This document shows, in pieces, positions 8,079-15,720 of a stretch of DNA of 64,000 nt (its first letter is position 1; each line of letters begins with the position of its first letter). Position numbers and translations under genes: made by a program. Where the stretch lies: contig CAZROO010000006.1 of the NCBI GenBank assembly GCA_964601735.1, positions 1 through 64,000 on the forward strand. The letters run 5' to 3'. Origin of the DNA: DATAJX01 sp964601735 (GTDB taxonomy: Bacteria; Pseudomonadota; Alphaproteobacteria; UBA2136; UBA6156). The notes beneath the pieces were generated by a model that was not told where the DNA came from, did not search any database, and saw only the letters and a program-made list of their open reading frames with translations.

Positions 8079-10103
8079 ATGACCCGTTTGTTCTCCCTGC
8101 TTCTGCTGTGTGCCACGCTTGTCACCAACCTGTGGGCCGCCGACGGCACCAGCGACTGGGTTTCTACCGGTACGGTACACAGCCGGCTGGTGGCCAGCGA
8201 CGCCAGCGTGCGCAGCGGCCAGACCTTCAATGTTGCCTGGCACGTCAAAATCGACCCCGAATGGCATATTTACTGGAGCAACCCGGGCGACTCGGGCCTG
8301 CCGCCCACGTTGGTGCCCGCCCAGGGCTTTACCGCCGGGCAGCTCACCTTCCCCACACCCAGGCTCATCAGCATCCCGCCCATCATGAACTACGGCTACG
8401 GTAACGAGGTTATCTTAACCGCGCCGGTGACCGCGCCGCCCACGCTGGCGCAGGGCCATGTGGATGTGCCGGTGACGCTCACCTACCTGTATTGCAGCAA
8501 CGAGGTGTGCATGCCGGGGCGGGTTTCGACCACCCTGCCGCTGACCGCCACGCTGGGTGAGCCCACCGCCAACCCGGCGTTTGCCACCCTGCAACAGCAG
8601 CAGGCCCCCGCCCTGCCGCAAACCCTGCCCGCCGATGCGCAAATCACCGCCCACAGGCATGGCCGCGACTTTGTGCTGCGCTTTCACCCCCAGGTGTTCG
8701 GCAGCTTCAGGACCGTACGCTTTTTACCCGCCGAAGACGGCGTGATTCAGGACAGTGCCGACCAGGCCTACAGCCAGAGCGGCAATAGCGGCAGCCTGAC
8801 GCTGATTGCCGACCCTCAGGCCACCATGCCTCCCAAAACCCTGCGCGGCCTGCTGCTTATCGACAACAAGGGCTACAGGTTTGAAACCCCGCTGCTCAGC
8901 GCCGCGCCCCTGGCCGCCACGCCTGATGGCCGCCTGGTTGCGGCGGCCGACGGCCTTTTTTTTGCCTTGCTGAGCGCATTTGTTGCCGGGCTTATCCTTA
9001 ACCTGATGCCCTGCGTACTGCCGGTGCTGGCGCTCAAGGCGTTTGCGCTGCTTAAAGGCCACCAGAACAAACAGGCCGCCTACCGTCATGCCCTCGGCTA
9101 TACGCTGGGCGTGGTTGGCAGCTTTATGGCGCTGGGCGCCACCACGCTTATTTTGCAGGGTGCTGGGCACAGCATCGGCTGGGGCTTCCAGTTGCAGCAG
9201 CCGCTGTTCGTCGCGGCCTTATGCGCCCTGATGGTCGGCCTGGCGCTGAGCTTTTTTGGCGTGGTCGAGGTTGGCACCTCGCTCACCCGTTTGGGCCACA
9301 CCGGCAAGGCGCAACACTTTGGCAACGACGTGCTGACCGGCCTGCTGGCGGTTATTGTTGCCACGCCGTGCACGGTGCCGTTCATGGGTGGCGCGGTGGC
9401 CTATGCCCTCACCCAACCCGCCGCCGTGACGCTGCTGGTGTTCCTCGCGCTCGGCCTTGGCATGGCGGCGCCGCTGGTGGCCATTACCCTGATTCCCGGC
9501 CTGGCCCGCATGCTGCCCAAGCCCGGTGCGTGGCTGGAGGCCTTCAAGCAATTCCTCGGCTGGCCGCTACTGGCCACCGCGTTGTGGCTGTTGTGGGTTT
9601 ATAACCACCAGACCGATGCGCTGCACTTCTTTACCCTGTTGGCCGCGTTGCTGGCGTTTGCCTTTGGCCTGTGGCTGTACGGGCGCAAGCCTTCGCTGTT
9701 GCGCGGGCTGGTGCTTGCCGCCCTGTTCGGCCTTGGCGCCTACGGCGTGTACATGCCGCCCATGCCCACCGCCGACTGGCAGGCCTGGAGCGCCACCGAA
9801 GTAAACGCCCTGCGCCCGCACCGCCCGGTGTTCGTCGATTTCACCGCCGACTGGTGCCTGAGCTGCAAGGTCAATGAAGCCACGGTGCTCAACACCGCCA
9901 AAACGCAGGCCTTGTTCCAAAGCAAGAACGTAGCGCTTTTCAAGGCCGACTGGACAACACAGAACCCCGACATCTCCGCCGAACTGGAAAAGCACGGCCG
10001 CCGCGGCGTGCCGCTGTATTTGCTGTACCTGCCGGGGCAGGATGCCATCGTGCTGCCGCAGATTCTTACTTACGGGAAGCTGGAGGAAGCGTTGGGCAGC
10101 TAA
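8079..10103 (+). CDS. dsbD: Thiol:disulfide interchange protein, DsbD/ScsB type
   Basis: A 674-residue protein with a signal peptide (1-20), an N-terminal periplasmic domain of the ScsB/DipZ type (WHIYWSNPGDSG near residue 65; YLYCSNEVCMPG with a Cys pair), a multi-TM DsbD domain (from about residue 290) containing the redox Cys of LMPCVLPVL and ATPCTVPF, and a C-terminal thioredoxin domain whose CxxC is Cys593-Cys596 (ADWCLSC). The family moves electrons from cytoplasmic thioredoxin across the membrane to periplasmic substrates such as DsbC-like isomerases or ScsC. The N-terminal domain resembles ScsB more than enterobacterial DsbD, so its partner may differ. It is alone on this strand. Confidence 0.88.
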   Translation: MTRLFSLLLLCATLVTNLWAADGTSDWVSTGTVHSRLVASDASVRSGQTFNVAWHVKIDPEWHIYWSNPGDSGLPPTLVPAQGFTAGQLTFPTPRLISIPPIMNYGYGNEVILTAPVTAPPTLAQGHVDVPVTLTYLYCSNEVCMPGRVSTTLPLTATLGEPTANPAFATLQQQQAPALPQTLPADAQITAHRHGRDFVLRFHPQVFGSFRTVRFLPAEDGVIQDSADQAYSQSGNSGSLTLIADPQATMPPKTLRGLLLIDNKGYRFETPLLSAAPLAATPDGRLVAAADGLFFALLSAFVAGLILNLMPCVLPVLALKAFALLKGHQNKQAAYRHALGYTLGVVGSFMALGATTLILQGAGHSIGWGFQLQQPLFVAALCALMVGLALSFFGVVEVGTSLTRLGHTGKAQHFGNDVLTGLLAVIVATPCTVPFMGGAVAYALTQPAAVTLLVFLALGLGMAAPLVAITLIPGLARMLPKPGAWLEAFKQFLGWPLLATALWLLWVYNHQTDALHFFTLLAALLAFAFGLWLYGRKPSLLRGLVLAALFGLGAYGVYMPPMPTADWQAWSATEVNALRPHRPVFVDFTADWCLSCKVNEATVLNTAKTQALFQSKNVALFKADWTTQNPDISAELEKHGRRGVPLYLLYLPGQDAIVLPQILTYGKLEEALGS

Positions 10104-10110
10104 TGCTGTA

Positions 10111-10160
10111 CCCCATAGCCCCGTCATGCCCGCGCCAAAGAGGGCGCGGGCACGCGGGGC
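10111..10160. repeat. Palindromic repeat, family A half-element
   Basis: A hairpin built from CCCCGTCATGCCCGCGCC and its near-complement around an AAAGA loop. The core CCCCGTCATG and the CGCGGGGC end are shared with the longer elements at 15569-15717, 29266-29465 and 33361-33491. Confidence 0.7.
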
Positions 10161-10226
10161 CGACGGAGAGTTATTTGTACCCCCGCATTTATATCCCTTC
10201 ACGCGAATGATGGGACAGATGAGAAG

Positions 10227-10664
10227 TTATTTGCCGATGGAGAGCCGCCAGCCGGGGCCAAGTTTGTGGGCGCTGGCCCAGCCGCCGTTGACCTCCAGCA
10301 CCGCGTCCACCTGCCCGGGCGGGGAAATCACGGTTTCGTCCATCGGCTTGGCCTGGGGTGCCACCGCCACCACGTAGCCGCGGCTGATAAACAGCATATC
10401 GAGCGGGATGCGCGTGTCCTTCATCCAGAAGCCGACCTTTTGCGGCTTGGGCCAGGTGAAAATCATGCCGTCGTTTTCCGGCAGGCTGTCGCGGTTCATC
10501 AGGCCGTACTGGCGCGCGGCCTCGGTGTCGGCCACCTCGGCATGCACCACCGCCACCTCGCCGTGCGGGCCTTTGAGCATCACGTCTACCTTTTTCAACG
10601 GCGCGGCGGCAAAAGACGATACCGCCAATCCCATCATCGCCAGCGTGGCCAGTTGTGTTTTCAT
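10227..10664 (-). CDS. DUF192 family exported protein
   Basis: A 145-residue protein with a signal peptide (MKTQLATLAMMGLAVSSFAA) and a complete DUF192 domain: the ARQYGLMNRDSLPENDGMIF block, the KVGFWMKDTRIPLDMLFI block and the closing VLEVNGGWA segment. The family is widespread in proteobacteria and archaea; its biochemical function is not established. Its start codon overlaps the stop of the upstream AsmA-like gene by 4 bp (ATGA), so the two are very probably translationally coupled and form one operon with prfB. Confidence 0.85.
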   Translation of the reverse strand: MKTQLATLAMMGLAVSSFAAAPLKKVDVMLKGPHGEVAVVHAEVADTEAARQYGLMNRDSLPENDGMIFTWPKPQKVGFWMKDTRIPLDMLFISRGYVVAVAPQAKPMDETVISPPGQVDAVLEVNGGWASAHKLGPGWRLSIGK

Positions 10665-13441
10665 TGCTGCTTACTCCTTCCATCAATCACCTGCGGCCTG
10701 GGCTGCGGCTTGCCGCCTATGCCGTTGAACACGTCCTTCAGCAGCCCCGGTGTGAGCACGCTGAGAGGGTGCACCGAAATATCCGGCGCGTCCGAACTGC
10801 CCTTGAGGCTGAAGTCGGCCACCACCACGCCGTCCTGGCTGCCGGTCAGCAGCGTGCCCAGCAGCGGAATTTTACTCACCAGCCGGTTAAACGGAATGGC
10901 GGGCGCGAGATTGCCGTCGATGTCCAGCGTTTTGGTGACGCGGTTGTAACTGCCATTGAGGCGCAGGCTCATGCTCGGGCCTTCCATCGTCACGTTGTCG
11001 AGGTACACGAAGTCGTGGTCGAGGCGCAGCGGAATGTTGGCTTTGTCGAACAGCACGCTGTCGGTGCCGGCAATCAGCTGCGGCAGGCTCAGCAGGCCCA
11101 GCAAGCGCACCAGTACCGGCGGATTGGCCAGCTCGAAGTGTTTCATTTGTAAAACCCCCGCGCCCACGTCGGGGCTGTCGTAATTGATTTCGCCCGCCAT
11201 GCGGCCGTTGCGCAGGTCTTTGTACAGCCCCAGCGCCCGCAGCAACTGGCCGGTGTTATCGATACTGACGTTGAGCTTGCGGCGGCCGTCGCCCCCGTTG
11301 GTGCTGACCACGCTGACCGGGTTGCCTTCGACTTTGGCGGTGAACTGGTGAATTTCCCACTTGCCCGCGTTGGCCGCCAGTTGCGCGGTGACGCCGGTGA
11401 GGTTGGCATCTTTGGTTTTGAGCTGGTCGAGCTTGACGTTGACGTTCATGTTCTTCACCGTCGTGTTGCTGGTGCTCAGGCTGTCCAAATCATACGCCGA
11501 GAGGTCGAGTTTTTTGCCCGTCAATGTCAGCGTGCTGCCGTCCATCGTCAGTGTTGCGTCAGAGGGTGCGGTCCAGCGCACGGCGCCCTTGAGGTTGGCG
11601 CCGAAGGTGGCGATCGCGTCGGTCAGGTTGGCGTTGAGGGTTTGGCCGCTCATGCTGCCATTGAGGTTCAGCGCCAGCTTGCCGCCGCCGATGCGTACGA
11701 GGCCGTCGGCGATCTTTACCGGCGGCACGGGCAGGTCTTGCACCTTTTGCACGTCGGCGTTCTGCACGTTGCTTTCGGCGTCGACAATTGCGTCGGCAAA
11801 GCTGGTTTTACGACCCTGCTGGAACGGCAGCGTAAAGCTGATTTGCGTGGTATGCGTGCCGGCGGTGACCACCGGCATAGGCTCCTTCATCCAGTCGCCC
11901 AGGCCTTGCAGCAGTTGCGGCAGCGGCCCGGCCACGGTGCCCGACACCGTCAGGATGGTCGGCCCCGGTACGAACAGGTGGGTCAGGGCGACACGCACAT
12001 CCCTGGTTTGCTGCGGGCCCATCGGGCTTGGCGCCACCACAAAGTACAGGCCATCACCCTTGAGCACGAAGGTGCCGCTCACGTTGGCTATCGGTGGTAG
12101 CTCGTCGGCGAACCGAGCCTGGCCCTTGGCCATGTCGCCGCGAATCACCAGCCCGCAATCGTCACCGCAGAACGGGAAATCCTGTGGGTGGCCGGTGTAG
12201 GTCAGCACCACGTTGTTGAGGCGCGCGTCGCTGGAAATGTTCTTGCGCAAAAACGGCATCGCCACGTCCATGCGCTTGTCGGGCATGAAGTCGAAGAACT
12301 TCTGCGCCAGCCCGGTGGTACTGTACATCACCACGCTGGCCTGCGGGTTATTCCCGGTCAGGCCTTGCACCCAGCCCTTGGCGTGGAGGGTGTTCAGGCC
12401 CTTGTACTCGGCATCGACGTCGTGCAACGTCAGCAAATCGGTCGGGCTTTGCTGGTAGCTGGCGGTCACTTTAAGCCGGTCGAATTTAAGCCCGTGCCCA
12501 AACCCCGGCGGCGTGGCAAAGGCCACGTCGCGCAGCCCCAGCGTTATCCACGGCTGGCCCAGCGTATTGTCGCGGCCCAGCGTGGTGCCCACTTCCACCG
12601 TGCCCTGCGCCTTGATCATCTCGCTCACCTGGGGCGGCAGGTAATCAGCCACCAGGTCCAGGTCGGTACTGCCGAAGCGCGCACGCAGGTCGGCACTGGA
12701 GGCGCCTTCGGTGTGATCGAATGTCAGCAGCATCGGCAGCTTGCGCTCCTTGCCGTCCGGCGTCACGCGGCGCACTTCGGCCACCAGGCTGCCGTGTTCG
12801 CCACCTTCTGAAGTGCGGCCAACTTCCACGTTCGCGTCCTGCACAATCCACTCGGTGCGCTTGACGTCGTCGCGCAGCAGCAGGGTCAGGTCGGTCACGC
12901 GCACGTTGCGCAGCCAGCCCCAGGTGTCGTTGAGTCCCAGGCCGTTGAGCCACGCCACCACGCCCACCGTTGCGGCGCCGGAGGCGTGGCTGCCGCCCAC
13001 GTTAAGCCCGGCAATGCTGATATGGTCGTCGCTGCGCACCAGCCGCAGCGTCACGTTGCTGGCCTCCAGCGAGCGCGGCGCTACCCTGAACTGCCACAGC
13101 GAGCGGCCGCTGAAGCGCACCGCCGCCTGCTCCACCACCACCGCCAGAGTGCCGTCGGCGCCGCGCAGCCACAGGTTGTCGGCGCGCAGCATGATGCCGT
13201 GGTCGTAATAGATTTCGGCGCCGCCCACCTGCAGGCTCACGCCCCCGCCCAGCAGCTTTTCCAGCCGCGGCACAAGGGCACTCAGGTCAATCGGGTTGTC
13301 CGGCCCATGAAACTGCTGCAGCCACCACAAGCCGCCGGAAAGCCCGCCGATAACCAGCATCACCAGAATGGTGAATACGCGGCCCAGCCACAAAATGAAG
13401 TGGTGCGGAATCAACACGGCAAGGTGCCTGGCGCGCGCCAT
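10661..13441 (-). CDS. AsmA/YhdP-like inner-membrane protein (DUF3971 type)
   Basis: A 926-residue protein with one N-terminal TM helix (about 17-42, FILWLGRVFTILVMLVIGG) and a very long periplasmic part rich in beta-strand repeats, with an AsmA-like C-terminal region (residues about 780-890). YhdP/AsmA/TamB-like proteins are thought to be bridges for phospholipid movement between the membranes; applying that here is inference from architecture. The start codon overlaps the prfB stop (TAATG) and the stop overlaps the DUF192 start, so prfB, this gene and DUF192 form a tight operon. About 40 C-terminal residues are Pro/Gly-rich and probably disordered. Confidence 0.75.
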   Translation of the reverse strand: MARARHLAVLIPHHFILWLGRVFTILVMLVIGGLSGGLWWLQQFHGPDNPIDLSALVPRLEKLLGGGVSLQVGGAEIYYDHGIMLRADNLWLRGADGTLAVVVEQAAVRFSGRSLWQFRVAPRSLEASNVTLRLVRSDDHISIAGLNVGGSHASGAATVGVVAWLNGLGLNDTWGWLRNVRVTDLTLLLRDDVKRTEWIVQDANVEVGRTSEGGEHGSLVAEVRRVTPDGKERKLPMLLTFDHTEGASSADLRARFGSTDLDLVADYLPPQVSEMIKAQGTVEVGTTLGRDNTLGQPWITLGLRDVAFATPPGFGHGLKFDRLKVTASYQQSPTDLLTLHDVDAEYKGLNTLHAKGWVQGLTGNNPQASVVMYSTTGLAQKFFDFMPDKRMDVAMPFLRKNISSDARLNNVVLTYTGHPQDFPFCGDDCGLVIRGDMAKGQARFADELPPIANVSGTFVLKGDGLYFVVAPSPMGPQQTRDVRVALTHLFVPGPTILTVSGTVAGPLPQLLQGLGDWMKEPMPVVTAGTHTTQISFTLPFQQGRKTSFADAIVDAESNVQNADVQKVQDLPVPPVKIADGLVRIGGGKLALNLNGSMSGQTLNANLTDAIATFGANLKGAVRWTAPSDATLTMDGSTLTLTGKKLDLSAYDLDSLSTSNTTVKNMNVNVKLDQLKTKDANLTGVTAQLAANAGKWEIHQFTAKVEGNPVSVVSTNGGDGRRKLNVSIDNTGQLLRALGLYKDLRNGRMAGEINYDSPDVGAGVLQMKHFELANPPVLVRLLGLLSLPQLIAGTDSVLFDKANIPLRLDHDFVYLDNVTMEGPSMSLRLNGSYNRVTKTLDIDGNLAPAIPFNRLVSKIPLLGTLLTGSQDGVVVADFSLKGSSDAPDISVHPLSVLTPGLLKDVFNGIGGKPQPRPQVIDGRSKQQ

Positions 13442-14554
13442 TATTCCTCCCGTTTATTCCCTACTTTTTCGGCGAGGGCTGCCCGGATGAACTTATCAAT
13501 CTTGCCGTCGAGCACGCCGGTGGTGTCGCTGGTTTCCACGTCGGTGCGCAGGTCTTTCACCATCTGGTAGGGGTGCAGCACGTAGCTCCGGATCTGGTGG
13601 CCCCAGCCGATGTCGGTCTTGCTGTCTTCCAGCGCGCTCTGGGCGGCCTCACGTTTTTTCAACTCGATTTCGTACAACCGCGCCTTGAGCATGTTCATGG
13701 CGATTTCGCGGTTGCGGTGCTGGCTGCGGTCCTGCTGGCTGGCGGCCACTGTATTGGTGGGAATGTGCGTGATGCGCACGGCAGATTCCACCTTGTTGAC
13801 GTTCTGGCCGCCCGGCCCGCTGGCGCGGTAGGTGTCGATACGCAGGTCGGCGGGGTTGATTTCGATATTGATGTTGTCGTCGACCTCGGGGTACGCGAAC
13901 ACGCTGGCAAAGCTGGTGTGGCGCCGCGCGTTGCTGTCGAAAGGTGAAATCCGCACCAGCCGGTGCACGCCAGACTCGCTCTTGGCCATGCCGTAGGCAT
14001 AGTCGCCCTGGATATAGATGGTGGCGTTTTTTATCCCGGCCTGTTCGGCAAAGTTCTCGTCCACCATGCTCACCTTGAAACCCTGGCGCTCGGCCCAACG
14101 CATATACATACGCAGCAGCATCGCCGCCCAATCGCAGCTTTCCGTCCCCCCTGCCCCGGCGTGGACTTCGATATAGGCGTTGTTGATGTCGGCCTCGCCG
14201 CCGAGCAGACATTGGGTTTCCAGCTTTTCGGCCTCGTCGCCCAGCGCTTCCAGTTCGGCGGCGCCTTCGTTGATGCTGGATTCGTCGCTCTCGCTTTCGC
14301 CCAGTTCCAGCAGCGTCACGGCGTCGTCCAGGCGGCGGCGCACGGCATCGTACTGGCCCAGCGTCACCTCAATCCGGCGCTTTTCCTGCATCACGGTTTT
14401 GGCGGCGGCGGGGTCGTTCCACAAATCGGCGCTGGCGGCCCGCTGTTCCAACTCGGCTAACTTTTTACGCGCGGCGTCGGGGTCAAAGACGCCTCCCGAG
14501 CAGGGTAAGAACCTGCTCTACTTTTTCGACTTGTTGTTTGTGCTCGGCTTGCAT
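13441..14554 (-). CDS. prfB: Peptide chain release factor 2, programmed +1 frameshift
   Basis: RF2 terminates translation at UGA and UAA. The gene starts at ATG 14554 (MQAEHKQQVEKVEQVL); after 23 codons the frame meets an in-frame TGA at 14485-14483, read past by a +1 shift at CTT-T, and continues as LDPDAARKKLAELEQ to the stop at 13441, giving about 370 residues. RF2 hallmarks are present: the SPF tripeptide (RISPFDSN) that reads UGA/UAA and the GGQ motif (SGPGGQNVNKVES) that triggers hydrolysis. Without the frameshift a TTG at 14451 would yield an N-truncated product. The ATG has no good Shine-Dalgarno sequence because a 7-bp repeat array occupies the bases before it. Confidence 0.95.
14482..14499 (-). 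promoter_or_regulatory. prfB autoregulatory +1 frameshift site
   Basis: On the minus strand the sequence reads CGGGAGGCGTCTTTGAC: an internal Shine-Dalgarno-like GGGAGG, a short spacer and the slippery CTT followed by the TGA stop and C. This is the classic RF2 feedback signal: low RF2 lets the ribosome pause at UGA and shift. Confidence 0.93.
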
Positions 14555-14560
14555 TCTTTT

Positions 14561-14588
14561 AGCTTATAGCTTGTAGCTTGCAGCTTGT
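14561..14588 (-). repeat. 7-bp repeat array directly upstream of prfB
   Basis: Four consecutive units of the type CTACAAG or CTGCAAG on the minus strand end about 6 bp before the prfB ATG. The unit is the same as in the bamB signal peptide. Confidence 0.8.
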
Positions 14589-14602
14589 AGAGGGGATTGC
14601 GT

Positions 14603-14633
14603 AAAAAAGCAGGGAGCGCCAACCCCCTGCTTC
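14603..14633 (-). terminator. Terminator of the EF-hand gene
   Basis: Read on the minus strand, AAGCAGGG pairs with CCCTGCTT around a GGTTGGCGCT loop and is followed by a T-run. It lies 25 bp past the stop of the EF-hand protein. Confidence 0.85.
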
Positions 14634-14657
14634 CTTCGAGCCACTCTCTCAACTCTT

Positions 14658-15419
14658 CTACGCCGTGGCGCTGCCGCCGGAGTTGCCGGTATCGGCGCCC
14701 GACGTACCATTGATGAACGCGCCCAGCTCGTCGCTGCTGACGCTGCCGTCGCCATTGCCGTCCATCTGGCCGAATAACTGCGCCAGTCCCGCGCCGTGGT
14801 GATGGTGTCTATGGTAGCTGCTCAGCGCGGCGGCCAATTGGGTTGCACCGGAACTTGCCGCCACCTGCCCGGTCGCGGCATTGGTGAGCGTATGAGTGGT
14901 AGTTTCGCTCACGCTCGCGCTTACCATAAAACCGCCATTTTCAAACATCGTGGCATGCACGCTCGCCGTCGCCGTGGTGCCCGGCGGCAGGCTGCTGCCG
15001 TCGCCGAATACCTTGCTGAACAAGTCTTCCGCGGCGTGGGTTACGGTATCGAGCATGCCGGACATGGCGCTGCCGAAGCCGCCGGACGATGAAGACGAAG
15101 CCGCCCCCACCTGCGCCGCAAACATGCCGCCGGCGAATTTTTTGAACTCGCCCAGCGAAATCTGGCCGTCGCCATCGGTGTCGATGCTTTTGAACAGGTC
15201 GGAGGTGTTGGTAATGCTGGAAGCCCCCGCGCCGTCGGCCTGGTTCATCAGGCTGGCGAACTCGGTTTGGCTGATGCTGCCGTCGCTGTCGCTATCGACC
15301 TGGTTGAACAGGGCCTGCATCAACTGCTGCAAGCCGCCCGCCTGCTGGGACTGCTGGGTTTGGCCAGCACTGCCGCAACCGCCGCAGCTCCCCACGTTCA
15401 TCATGGCGCTCATGCTCAT
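14658..15419 (-). CDS. EF-hand calcium-binding protein
   Basis: A 253-residue protein with three EF-hand loops: DSDSDGSISQTE (about 42-53), DTDGDGQISLGE (about 80-91) and DGNGDGSVSSDE near the C-terminus. Each has Asp/Asn at positions 1, 3 and 5, Gly at 6 and Glu at 12, so calcium binding is likely. Between loops 2 and 3 lies a Ser/Gly-rich, low-complexity region, and a His-rich patch (YHRHHHHG) precedes the third loop. The N-terminus has SCGGCG. No signal peptide is evident. ATG 15419 has GAAAGG at the right distance; an in-frame extension to 15545 lacks support. Role unknown. Confidence 0.8.
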   Translation of the reverse strand: MSMSAMMNVGSCGGCGSAGQTQQSQQAGGLQQLMQALFNQVDSDSDGSISQTEFASLMNQADGAGASSITNTSDLFKSIDTDGDGQISLGEFKKFAGGMFAAQVGAASSSSSGGFGSAMSGMLDTVTHAAEDLFSKVFGDGSSLPPGTTATASVHATMFENGGFMVSASVSETTTHTLTNAATGQVAASSGATQLAAALSSYHRHHHHGAGLAQLFGQMDGNGDGSVSSDELGAFINGTSGADTGNSGGSATA

Positions 15420-15568
15420 TGCTTTACCTTTCGTTGTTACGCGGGGGGGCCTCTCCTCCCCCGCCAACGCTTGGTTATTTATTATGCAGAAGCTGTGCCA
15501 AAATGGCACCTGAAAGGCCTTTAGTGTTGCAAAAAACCAGCTCAACGGCTAGCCACGCCAACAACCAA

Positions 15569-15717
15569 CCGCCTGCCCCACGTGGCCGCGCTTCTTTGCT
15601 CGGGCATGACGGGGCTATGGGTTCAAGCGTTACGTATTTTTACTGAGCACAGAGGCAGCTAAACCGTAACCCCGTCATTGGGTTTGCGAAGAGGCAAACC
15701 CAACGCGGGGCTGGCGG
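15569..15717. repeat. Family A palindromic element (MITE-like), full copy
   Basis: About 149 bp with inverted ends (left CCGCCTGCCCCACGTGG, right CAACGCGGGGCTGGCGG) and two internal dyads. The segments GGGCATGACGGGGCTATGG and CCCCGTCATT also occur at 33361-33491 in the same order. It fills the gap between mrcA and the EF-hand gene. Confidence 0.75.
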
Positions 15718-15720
15718 CGA

